DNA of 30,862 bases from a virus. Location: positions 1 to 30,862 of IMG/VR virus record IMGVR_UViG_3300035034_000200. One strand, 5' to 3'. Shown here piece by piece: positions 15,634 to 23,440 of this stretch. The position numbers were made by a program, and so were the translations under genes. Numbering within the stretch: position 1 is the first letter of the stretch; each line of letters begins with the position of its first letter. The notes below the pieces were generated by a model. It worked only from the letters and a program-made list of their open reading frames with translations, was not told where the DNA came from and searched no databases.

Positions 15634-16780
15634 AAACCACACTTCAAGTGTTATTATAAACAAACGTAAGAGATCAGGTGTGGTCTTTCAGGGGTCTGGT
15701 TATATCTCATATAATCCAGTACCACCATCACCCACAGGAGAATGCCCTATATTCTTTGAAAGCTGGGATACTCAGTTTATATTTGACTTTGAAATATTTG
15801 GAGTAACGTTAGCAGATAATGGAGATTCTACATATAATGCTACAGTAGAAGCTTTAGGTGGAGATACACCCTATGAGTACTCTATAGATGGTGGAGTTAC
15901 ATGGCAATCTAGTAATGTGTTTTCTGGTTTAGTAGAATGGCAAACATATGTTATCAAATCCAGGGATGCTTTCTTTGACACAATAGATACTACAATTACA
16001 CCTTCACCTATTATAGATGATTTTACTGTTAGCGTAAATATAGACAGTTTTGATGCTTCTTGGGGAGCTATAGCAGAAATAGTTGGATATAATCTCTATT
16101 TAGATGAAGGTAGTGGGTATGTTAAACAAAACACTTCATTAATTACTGGTACTTCATTTAATGTACCTAGTTTTTCTGGCGATTCTTCTGCCTATGTTGC
16201 ACCTGTAAAAGATGGGATAGAGGGAGCTAGAAGTAATATTGAACAGTTTGCCCCTCAAATATCTGCTACATTCCAGATGCATTCTTATGGTAATGACTTA
16301 GGTACACTAGAAATCTATGTCATAGATGAATCTGCAACTATACTTGAAACAGTTTACAGTGAAGTACTTACTAGTGTAAATGCTTGGCAAGAAATAACAA
16401 TTAATTATAAGACTCCAGACGTTCCTTATAGAATTGTATGGAGACACTACAATAATACAGGGTTTGAAGCTGACTTAGCTGTAGATGAAATTACGATAGT
16501 AAATACAACATATGGATTTGAAAGTGGTGATGATGGATTTAGAACAATAGCTGGTGTACAAACAACAGATGTTGCTACTGCTTTTGCTTCTATAGAAACT
16601 ATACAAACAACTGCAACAGAAGAATATGGTAAATGGTGCAGGAGTAGTGGAAGTACAGCTTCTTCAGGAACTGGACCTCCTTCTGCCTATGCGGGAACGT
16701 ATTATTTAGTTACAGAAGCATCTGCACCTAATGATGTTGGTACAAACTTCTGGTTATTTAGTCCAGAGATAACACCTTAA
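15626..16780 (+). CDS. Receptor-contact/tail appendage protein with SprB-like, FN3-like and MAM-like domains
   Basis: This 384-residue protein has three visible parts. Residues about 60-115 resemble a SprB repeat (LGGDTPYEYSIDGGVTWQSS, then FSGLVEWQTYVIKSRDA). About 130-200 resemble FN3 (YNLYLDEGSGYVKQNTSL). From 211 to the end it resembles a MAM / choice-of-anchor domain but with its halves swapped: the segment usually found second (SATFQMHSYGNDLGTLEIYV to LAVDEITI, 211-291) comes first, then the usual first half (YGFESGDDGF, 296, through SSGTGPPSAYAGTYYLVTEA, to WLFSPEITP, 384). MAM folds bind proteins or glycans at surfaces. The window shows no further MAM strands in the next gene. Confidence 0.65.
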   Translation: MPKNHTSSVIINKRKRSGVVFQGSGYISYNPVPPSPTGECPIFFESWDTQFIFDFEIFGVTLADNGDSTYNATVEALGGDTPYEYSIDGGVTWQSSNVFSGLVEWQTYVIKSRDAFFDTIDTTITPSPIIDDFTVSVNIDSFDASWGAIAEIVGYNLYLDEGSGYVKQNTSLITGTSFNVPSFSGDSSAYVAPVKDGIEGARSNIEQFAPQISATFQMHSYGNDLGTLEIYVIDESATILETVYSEVLTSVNAWQEITINYKTPDVPYRIVWRHYNNTGFEADLAVDEITIVNTTYGFESGDDGFRTIAGVQTTDVATAFASIETIQTTATEEYGKWCRSSGSTASSGTGPPSAYAGTYYLVTEASAPNDVGTNFWLFSPEITP

Positions 16781-16784
16781 TATT

Positions 16785-17501
16785 ATGGCAACTATACGAT
16801 TAAAATTAAATATTACAGGAAACTTTCCTCCATTTGAGTACCGTCTACAAGGTACTGAAGCATGGCAAGACTATCCTGTTTTTGAAGTACCTGAACTAGA
16901 AGGTGCTGGTGGGTACACTGTAGAAGTAAAGGATGCAAATGAGTGTGTAAAAGCTTTTGAAATATACGAAGAAGAAATTGGTCTTGAGCTTATTGGAGGG
17001 TATGTAACACCTGATTTAACAGTATATGCTAGTTATGGCTCTAATATTCCTGTACAAGCTCGTATAAATTGGGGTATTGGAGAAGGATATCCATTTGATC
17101 CTTCTACTTTTTTAGGGACAACAGAGTGGACAGAAGATTTCACATCTGAAAATAGAATACCCTTTCCTGTAAGTTTTACAGGTTCTCTGCATTTCTTTCA
17201 AGCTATGGGTAGAAGTAGGTTAGGTCAGAGGTATACTAATAGCATTAGAGGTATATTTTATGTACCTTCAGAAATAGAGGTTATAGCTGAATTATCTACA
17301 AACGTAGAGAGTTCTGAAGTCTTTATACCACTAGAAACTACTGTGCAAACAAATAATATCACTATTACTTCTGCACGTAAAAATAAAGCAAACCCTAGTG
17401 TTACTCTTAGTACCTCTTTTGAAAGTAGTACTAAACCTACTGTTAAAGAAAATATTCAAGAAAATATTGGTAATATACACGCAACAACTATTGTAACTTA
17501 A
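16785..17501 (+). CDS. Appendage protein with N-terminal SprB-like repeat
   Basis: This 238-residue protein starts with a SprB-repeat-like domain (about 1-68): NITGNFPPFEYRLQGTEAWQ, then GAGGYTVEVKDANECVKAFE, matching the 'G.pPYeY.l.g...y...v.DanGC' pattern of gliding-motility adhesin repeats. About 70-175 is a second beta domain with Trp/Phe-rich strands (TEWTEDFTSENRIPFPVSFT). The Thr/Ser/Asn-rich end (from about 185) is likely an extended stalk. It lies 4 bases downstream of the SprB/MAM protein. It probably forms part of the same fibre or spike, but nothing shows enzymatic activity. Confidence 0.6.
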   Translation: MATIRLKLNITGNFPPFEYRLQGTEAWQDYPVFEVPELEGAGGYTVEVKDANECVKAFEIYEEEIGLELIGGYVTPDLTVYASYGSNIPVQARINWGIGEGYPFDPSTFLGTTEWTEDFTSENRIPFPVSFTGSLHFFQAMGRSRLGQRYTNSIRGIFYVPSEIEVIAELSTNVESSEVFIPLETTVQTNNITITSARKNKANPSVTLSTSFESSTKPTVKENIQENIGNIHATTIVT

Positions 17502-17508
17502 TTTTATT

Positions 17509-19107
17509 ATGAAAACATCAGCTAAAACAACTAAGCAAGAAATGAAAACAATCCAGACTGGTTTTGATATAAACAAGGATGCTATGCATTTAAATATCAA
17601 AGTAGAAAAGAATGGAGAAACTATTGTTGACGAAAAAGGAAACAGCATTTTATTTCATTTTTTAGCTGAGCTAGCTATGTCTATGAATGGAGGATCTACT
17701 CCTTGGGATGAGGCTGTCCCGTATAGTAATAATCGTACTACATATCAAGAAGGAGGTATTCGTAAAAATGCTAGTTACGTCATGCCTGTAATAGATGGAT
17801 TTTTTAATGGTACTCCAGAATCATTTAATAGACCTCATCAATTTACTATAACTTCTTGGGATGGAAATACTATTACAGTTTCTCATAATGCTTCAAATTC
17901 TGTAATACATTTTATTAGAGAAGCTGAGATGTGCTGCCTTACTGGCGATTCTTCTTATTCTGGAAATTATAAAGTACTAAGTATAACATCTATTACAAGT
18001 ACAAGTACTGAACTTACTTTAGATGGGTTAAATATACCTACAGGTGAAGCTATTGATGCAAATGCAGTAGTTGCTGCTAAAGTATTAAGTTCTTGGGATG
18101 ATTATGGGAATGGTATAAAATTAGCTAGATCTTTTGCTTTTGAGGTTACAAATATTCTTGTGGGAAATTCAGCAGATCCTGTATCTTTACACGATGTCTA
18201 TTTACCAGGATATTTAGATAGCAGTATTATAGAAATATCTTCAGGAGAACCTCAAATATCTACCCCTACTATTGCTGTTGATAGTTCTCAAATAGCTATT
18301 TCACAGCAATTTACTAACAAATCAGGAGTTCTTCAAATTATACGTGAAATGGGATTAATGGCTAGAGCTTCCCATGACAGTGGTACATCAGGTTATGATA
18401 GAATAGTTGGAAGGGATGGAGAAAATAAAGCAGGGCATAATGGAGTAGCGTTGCTAGCTCGTGATGCAATTTCTCCTTTTCAAGTGGCTGACCAAGAATC
18501 CTTTACTATTACTTATGAATTTAAAATTACAGCTTCAGGCAAGTCAGGTGTTGTAGCAGGTTTTAATGAAATGATGTATAGAGAGCTTTCTTCTAGTAAT
18601 AGGATTGCAAGAGATTATTTTAATACAGATTGGGACGCTTCTGATGCTTCAGGTAGTATAGATCGTTTAGAGGAATTAAATAAAGGGTGTCAATTTTATA
18701 TCTGGCCCCTTCACTTCAACATGGATTCAGATTTAAGCTTTTTTGGGTTGCAGGTAGGCACAAATGAAGATGATATTGATATAGATGATTATTACATGAG
18801 AGACGCAACAAGTACAGAAACTCGAATACCTCATGGAGGTTATGATGGGTCTTTATGGTATCATCCTACTTATGTGAAAGAAGTAGTAACGTCTGGTAAT
18901 CAAGCTTATATAAGTCTAGAAGCACTTTATGAAAATAGAGGAAGTGTAGATGTCACTATAAAAGAAGTTGCACTAAACGGGGGGTACAATAGAAGAAATC
19001 CAGTACTTCTTACAAGAAATGTGCTCGATGTTGCAGATCATATTACACTACAACCTGGAGAAGTTGCTAAAATAATTTATCGAATAGGAATATCAACAGG
19101 AGCTTAA
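17509..19107 (+). CDS. Large tail/appendage structural protein with an internal duplication
   Basis: This 532-residue, beta-rich protein lies in the appendage cluster. Two regions look like copies of one domain: about 272-345 (TNKSGVLQIIREMGLMAR, then LLARDAISPFQVADQESFTI and TYEFKI) and about 475-530 (ENRGSVDVTIKEVALNGG, then LLTRNVLDVADHITLQPGEV and IIYRIGI). The shared pattern is 'I.E..L......LL.R......I....(E)...I.Y.I'. The N-terminal 100 residues are helix then Asn/Ser-rich strands. A virion surface or fibre component is likely. The ATG at 17509 has an in-frame Met at residue 12 as an alternative. No catalytic motif found. Confidence 0.6.
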   Translation: MKTSAKTTKQEMKTIQTGFDINKDAMHLNIKVEKNGETIVDEKGNSILFHFLAELAMSMNGGSTPWDEAVPYSNNRTTYQEGGIRKNASYVMPVIDGFFNGTPESFNRPHQFTITSWDGNTITVSHNASNSVIHFIREAEMCCLTGDSSYSGNYKVLSITSITSTSTELTLDGLNIPTGEAIDANAVVAAKVLSSWDDYGNGIKLARSFAFEVTNILVGNSADPVSLHDVYLPGYLDSSIIEISSGEPQISTPTIAVDSSQIAISQQFTNKSGVLQIIREMGLMARASHDSGTSGYDRIVGRDGENKAGHNGVALLARDAISPFQVADQESFTITYEFKITASGKSGVVAGFNEMMYRELSSSNRIARDYFNTDWDASDASGSIDRLEELNKGCQFYIWPLHFNMDSDLSFFGLQVGTNEDDIDIDDYYMRDATSTETRIPHGGYDGSLWYHPTYVKEVVTSGNQAYISLEALYENRGSVDVTIKEVALNGGYNRRNPVLLTRNVLDVADHITLQPGEVAKIIYRIGISTGA

Positions 19108-19108
19108 T

Positions 19109-19780
19109 ATGAACAGTCTATCTCTTAATCAAATAGCTTATAATTTACAAAATGCCATTGAAGGTAATAGACCTGCACCATATGAGTATATATCTCTAGA
19201 TCAAGTCAAGTTTATTATTAAATATTATAGGTCTCTCTATATACGTAGAGATGCTCAAAAGAATGGCAATAGGTTAGAACTATTTGAGCAGGATTTAGGC
19301 TTATTATCTACAGAGCAAGTGAACTCTTCAGAGAATGATACTACCTTATCTACTCATTTTCTACGAAGAACTTCTAAAAAGATTCCTACTCCTATTCGTT
19401 TAAAGAGAAAGCCAGGATTAACTTATATTGCTACTGTGGGTAAGTTTAATGAACCTTTTCCATTAGTAAACTCTGCCAGATCTTACTATAAACAATACGA
19501 TAAGTATACTCCTAAAGATAAATATGCTATATATCAGAATGGTTATGTTTATCTTGAAAACGCAGTAGCAACAGATAAGCTCAATGTACGTGGAGTATTT
19601 GAAGATCCTGAACAAGTATTTGAGTTTTTACGAACTAACGGTTCTGAACTTTATGATGAGAATGAACCTTTTCCTATTAGTCAGGATATGATAGAGAGTA
19701 TTACAAAGAATATCATTCAGGGAGAAATAACAATGTTTCAACAACCAGCTAACAGTACACCTAACTCAGAAGCAAAATAA
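19109..19780 (+). CDS. Tail ring/neck protein (ring protein 1-like)
   Basis: This 223-residue protein has an N-terminal helical part (SLNQIAYNLQNAIEGNRPAP, SLDQVKFIIKYYRSLYIRRD), a central beta part with PTPIRLKRKPGLTYIATVGK, and a C-terminal block KLNVRGVFEDPEQVFEFLRT followed by EPFPISQDMIESITKNII. The last block, a beta strand, acidic loop, and then an amphipathic helix, is what I associate with crAss-like ring proteins that stack below the portal. It is joined to the next gene by a TAATG junction. Its pattern is distantly like the connector pair at 10158-11503 (strand, 'P', D/E, helix), so all four may share an origin; that is inference. Confidence 0.6.
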   Translation: MNSLSLNQIAYNLQNAIEGNRPAPYEYISLDQVKFIIKYYRSLYIRRDAQKNGNRLELFEQDLGLLSTEQVNSSENDTTLSTHFLRRTSKKIPTPIRLKRKPGLTYIATVGKFNEPFPLVNSARSYYKQYDKYTPKDKYAIYQNGYVYLENAVATDKLNVRGVFEDPEQVFEFLRTNGSELYDENEPFPISQDMIESITKNIIQGEITMFQQPANSTPNSEAK

Positions 19781-20568
19781 TGGCTATACAAGGATATCAA
19801 TCTTCTAAACGTATAATTTCAAAAGTCTTTAGAGATCTAAAGATACAGGATACTGATTGGGTATCTGATTCTGTAGAGTGGATGGGAGAGGCTTTACAGG
19901 GTACTGGGTCTGTAACTCAGTTAGAGAATAAAATTAAGATAGTCAAAACATCTTCTCATAAAGCAGTACTACCAGAAGGGTTGTACAGGTTAGATGAAGT
20001 TCGTTATGGATATTTTAATGCTAACAGAGAAGGTGATAACCCTCCTAAGAAAGAGGATTTTCCTAAACTAATGACGTATGAGAATACAGGCTATCATCCT
20101 TCTATGATTGATAGCTATAACTCTCAGAAGCAAGCTAAAACATATTGTGAAGAAACATTTTTTGTACAGGGTAATTATATCCATACTAGTTTTGAAGAAG
20201 ACTGGATTGCAGTTGTCTATAAAGGTATAGCTACAGACTGTGATGGTTTTCCTCATGTGCCTGATCATTATAGTTTTTCTCAAGCGTTATATTGGTATAT
20301 TGTAATGAAGATGCTTGAAAGTGGTATGGAGCATCCTGCAGGAAAGCAACAGATTACCTGGGCAGTAGCAGAGGATAGATGGCAACACTATTGCTCTCAG
20401 GCTAAAACAAAAGCTCTTATGCCAGATCCTGTCAGATATCAAGAGTTTGCTAAGAATTGGGTAACACTAATACCTAATGTATTAGAAAACTCACAATCTG
20501 TATTTGATGATAGAACAGAAGAACCATCTACATTAGCAGGAATGGCTTATCAACCAGTTAAAGATTAA
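19780..20568 (+). CDS. Tail ring/neck protein (ring protein 2-like)
   Basis: This 262-residue protein opens with SKRIISKVFRDLKIQDTDWV, then SDSVEWMGEALQGTGSVTQL, a stretch I recognise as typical of a conserved crAss-like neck/tail protein. The strand LPEGLYRLDEVRYGYF follows. The middle has the aromatic-rich FFVQGNYIHTSFEEDWIAVV. The C-terminal helices include YSFSQALYWYIVMKMLESGM and WAVAEDRWQHYCSQAKTKAL. It would form a ring below the connector. It starts in TAATG with the preceding ring gene, supporting matched synthesis. A DUF5675-like gene, not the muzzle, comes next, which is unusual if ring and muzzle genes are normally adjacent. Confidence 0.65.
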   Translation: MAIQGYQSSKRIISKVFRDLKIQDTDWVSDSVEWMGEALQGTGSVTQLENKIKIVKTSSHKAVLPEGLYRLDEVRYGYFNANREGDNPPKKEDFPKLMTYENTGYHPSMIDSYNSQKQAKTYCEETFFVQGNYIHTSFEEDWIAVVYKGIATDCDGFPHVPDHYSFSQALYWYIVMKMLESGMEHPAGKQQITWAVAEDRWQHYCSQAKTKALMPDPVRYQEFAKNWVTLIPNVLENSQSVFDDRTEEPSTLAGMAYQPVKD

Positions 20569-20570
20569 TA

Positions 20571-21026
20571 ATGAAACTGATTATAGAAAGAACTTATAAA
20601 GAGAAGCAGACTTTAGGACATCTTAAGGTTATAGGTGTAGTAGGGGATGAAAATTTCTGTAGAGATATAACACTATTCGAGTGTAAGACTCTTGAATTAT
20701 CTTGGAAAGACAATAAGATAGATTTATCTTGTATACCAGAAGGTAGATACAAAGCAGTAAAACACCAATCTTCTAAGTTTGATAATAGTATATGGATTAA
20801 AGATGTTCCTAAACGATCAGAAATTCTTATACATAAAGGGAACTTTGCTGGAAGTAATAATCCTAATACAGGATTGCCTGATATAAAAGGTTGTGTCCTA
20901 GTAGGTGAAGATTTTGTGGATATAGATGGTGATGGTATAAAAGACATTACTAACTCTACTCATACTATTAATAAGCTTTACAATATAATTGATAACGATA
21001 TAATTGTGGAGGTTATTAATGAATGA
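20571..21026 (+). CDS. DUF5675-like protein, putative cell-wall/lysis enzyme
   Basis: This 151-residue protein carries the pattern I associate with DUF5675: an N-terminal strand with RTYKEKQTLGHLKV, the middle LSCIPEGRYKAVKH, and the motif block EILIHKGNFAGSNNPNTGLP, then IKGCVLVGED. The His (IHKGN) and Cys (GCVLVG) placement is similar to L,D-transpeptidase-like active sites (H...GC), so a peptidoglycan role is plausible, but catalysis is not established for the family as far as I know. It overlaps the one-TM coiled-coil gene, giving a lysis-like pair placed between ring and muzzle genes. No signal peptide. Confidence 0.65.
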   Translation: MKLIIERTYKEKQTLGHLKVIGVVGDENFCRDITLFECKTLELSWKDNKIDLSCIPEGRYKAVKHQSSKFDNSIWIKDVPKRSEILIHKGNFAGSNNPNTGLPDIKGCVLVGEDFVDIDGDGIKDITNSTHTINKLYNIIDNDIIVEVINE

Positions 21027-21414
21027 AGAATTTCTAAATAGTCCTGTTTGGCAAACTATGGGGTATGTAATATCTGTTGTTATAGGTGGTGTGATGTATA
21101 AATACATCAAACTATTTATAGATGCTGGTAAGCATAAGCAAGAATCTAGCAATGTAGCTACCCAAAAACTAATTGAAAACTTAGAGAACAGGCTAGATAC
21201 ATTGAGTAAACAGATAGATCAGTTTGAAACAGAACGTAAAGAAATACATAAACGAGAACTTAAAAGAACTGAAGAGCTTGCAGAAGCTAAAGCTGATGTA
21301 CGTATTCTTATGGAAAGAGTGAAACATATGGAAAAAACTATTTCTCGTTTAGATAAAGAAAATCAACGCTACAGGCAAAAATATGGTAACTTAGACAATG
21401 AGCAAAAGACTTAA
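21019..21414 (+). CDS. Single-TM coiled-coil protein (holin- or spanin-like)
   Basis: This 131-residue protein has an N-terminal membrane segment (about 9-32, WQTMGYVISVVIGGVMYKYI) and then a long charged coiled coil to the end (ENLENRLDTLSKQIDQFETE and on). That shape fits Rz-type inner-membrane spanins or small holin-like proteins. I start it at ATG 21019 rather than the upstream TTG at 21004, because GGAGG at 21008-21012 lies 6 bases before this ATG, one of the strongest Shine-Dalgarno sites in the window. It overlaps the DUF5675 gene by 8 bases and the muzzle gene by 17. Together with DUF5675 it probably forms a lysis pair. Confidence 0.6.
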   Translation: MNEEFLNSPVWQTMGYVISVVIGGVMYKYIKLFIDAGKHKQESSNVATQKLIENLENRLDTLSKQIDQFETERKEIHKRELKRTEELAEAKADVRILMERVKHMEKTISRLDKENQRYRQKYGNLDNEQKT

Positions 21415-23431
21415 AGGTTTATATACTGATTGTGATCCTGTAGATCAGCCAGAAGGCACATACAGGCACGCTGAAAATATCAATATTAATGATATTGTGG
21501 GATCGGTAGTTACTGAAGAAGGTACTATAAATAAGTTTACTATAGAAGATCTATATGGTAATAGGTATAATCCTATAGGTCATGTTCCCTTACCAAATGG
21601 GGATGTAGTTCTATTCTATCCAGGAGGTATTTTAATACAAAAAGATGATGGTGATGAATTTGTTCTATTGCAAGAAAGAAATTTTACAGCTCCAGAGATA
21701 TCAATAACAAGTCAGCAATATATAGCTCATGATCAGATTAGTTTTTCATGGTTAATAGAAGACGGTCTTTCATCTATTACAGCTGTAGAAACTAGAATCA
21801 GACCTGTAGGAGGATCTTTTGGAGCATGGCAATCTGAAGGTACATCTTTAATAGGATCTACTACATATAACGTTAGCGATGGTGTAGAATATGAATTTGA
21901 AGTGCGCGCTACAAACGCTTTAGGTGATATAACTGCATCTGGTAGTCAAACTACAGCGCCTAACCCTGTTAGTGTTTCATTAGATCAAAATGGAACTGAA
22001 ATAGATGTTACGTTTACAGCTCCTACTGATGATGGTGGAACTCCTATTACAAAGTACGAATATAGAGTTAATAATGGTGTTGTTAAAAGAGCAGGTACAT
22101 TTACAGGTATTACAGGAGGTACTTTTACCCTTACAGGACTATCAGACTGGCAAGCATATACTGTAGAAATGAGAGCAGTTAATGCTACAAGTCCTAGTAC
22201 ATGGGCAAGTTCAGGAGCCACAGCTGTAAAAGGATTAGAAGGAGCATTCTTGAATGTAACACCTACCACAGGAGTAACTCCACTAGATGTAGAAATAGAA
22301 TTTGGAGCTACTAATATGTCTAGCTCTTCAATATCTGCAGATCTAATTGTGGAAAATCAGATAGTAGATACGATAACTATATCTGGCCAGACAACTTCTA
22401 GTCAAACATTTGATCTTCTTAATGTTATAGCTTTAGGAACATACACAGTTAAATTCTTAGGATTAACAGAAACATTCCAAGTTACAGGAGGTCCAACTGA
22501 TCCTGAGATTGCAAATGCTTTTCTAAATGTTAGCCCTCTTAGCGGAGATCAACCACTAACAGTTGACATAAGCTATGGTGCAGATAATACTGGAGGTACA
22601 GGAATAGATACAGATCTAATTATTGAAGGGGTTGTAGAAGATACCCTAAACATTCCAGCTAATGGTTCTAACTCTACAACTATACAGAGAACTTTCCAAA
22701 ATGCAGGAATGTATGAAGTAAATTACCAAAATAAAGATAGGTTAGTTACTGTTAACGTTGCTTTTGTAGATGAATTTCAAGGTGAAATCTCTATAAATGG
22801 ACCTGCAGATGATGATGCAGATCCTACCTTTGATACAGGCGAGGTAGACGTGCTAAACAGGCCTAGTCAAGCTTCAGATACATGTGGAAGCTTTGGTAAT
22901 AACATATTCTACATTGAATGGAATAATGTAGATTATTGCTGGAAAATACCTAATTATAAGCCAAGTATAATACGAACAATATTAGCTAATGAAGTAAATA
23001 CAAACATACCTGGTTTAAGCGCTAACATTACAGCGTCAGGTGTTGAGTTTATTGCAGGTTTTTCTGAAAACGGTTCTTCTATCATTCTTAAAGTACCTAC
23101 TGCTATTGAAGGGAATGGGTTAATATTTAGTTCTTATACTATATTTTTATATGGCGGAGATGATGGGTATACTGTAAACGAACAGATTGATATAAAGATA
23201 GGTGGTTCAGTATTTGCAACTACAGCTCCTATCACAGCATTAGAGAGTGCTAACAGTATAGCACAAAAAATATATGATGCCTGTATAGCTGTATCTTCTG
23301 ACTACACGTTTACTTTAAACAGTAATGTAGTTACTATAGATACAGACGATAATTCTTTAACAGGTCTAGTGCAGCTAGATATTAAGAATGCAGGCTTTGC
23401 ATATTCAACAGACGATATAACCATAGTATAA
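21398..23431 (+). CDS. N-terminal part of split tail muzzle protein with inserted FN3/Ig-like domains
   Basis: This 677-residue protein starts like a crAss-like muzzle protein: KGLYTDCDPVDQPEGTYRHA, then ENININDIVGSVVTEEGTIN, then IGHVPLPNGDVVLFYPGG (about 5-85). Afterwards come two FN3-like domains (about 95-185 and 186-278), two tandem copies of an Ig/PKD-like domain beginning AFLNVTPTTGVTPLDVEIEF (about 281) and AFLNVSPLSGDQPLTVDISY (about 372), and a C-terminal domain (462-677) that recurs in the next gene. It ends in TAA directly followed in frame by TAG; the next ORF resumes in the same frame 9 bases later. So it probably forms one complex with the downstream protein. Confidence 0.7.
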   Translation: MSKRLKGLYTDCDPVDQPEGTYRHAENININDIVGSVVTEEGTINKFTIEDLYGNRYNPIGHVPLPNGDVVLFYPGGILIQKDDGDEFVLLQERNFTAPEISITSQQYIAHDQISFSWLIEDGLSSITAVETRIRPVGGSFGAWQSEGTSLIGSTTYNVSDGVEYEFEVRATNALGDITASGSQTTAPNPVSVSLDQNGTEIDVTFTAPTDDGGTPITKYEYRVNNGVVKRAGTFTGITGGTFTLTGLSDWQAYTVEMRAVNATSPSTWASSGATAVKGLEGAFLNVTPTTGVTPLDVEIEFGATNMSSSSISADLIVENQIVDTITISGQTTSSQTFDLLNVIALGTYTVKFLGLTETFQVTGGPTDPEIANAFLNVSPLSGDQPLTVDISYGADNTGGTGIDTDLIIEGVVEDTLNIPANGSNSTTIQRTFQNAGMYEVNYQNKDRLVTVNVAFVDEFQGEISINGPADDDADPTFDTGEVDVLNRPSQASDTCGSFGNNIFYIEWNNVDYCWKIPNYKPSIIRTILANEVNTNIPGLSANITASGVEFIAGFSENGSSIILKVPTAIEGNGLIFSSYTIFLYGGDDGYTVNEQIDIKIGGSVFATTAPITALESANSIAQKIYDACIAVSSDYTFTLNSNVVTIDTDDNSLTGLVQLDIKNAGFAYSTDDITIV

Positions 23432-23440
23432 TAGGACATT

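Noticed and set aside
21004-21018. TTG start for the one-TM coiled-coil protein
   Set aside because: ATG at 21019 has GGAGG 6 bases upstream; the TTG would lie ahead of that site and has no ribosome site of its own.
23429-23440. Programmed readthrough or stop reassignment joining the two muzzle ORFs
   Set aside because: Two stops in a row (TAA TAG) precede a normal ATG, and TAA, TAG and TGA all end other genes in the window, so reinitiation from the ATG is simpler.
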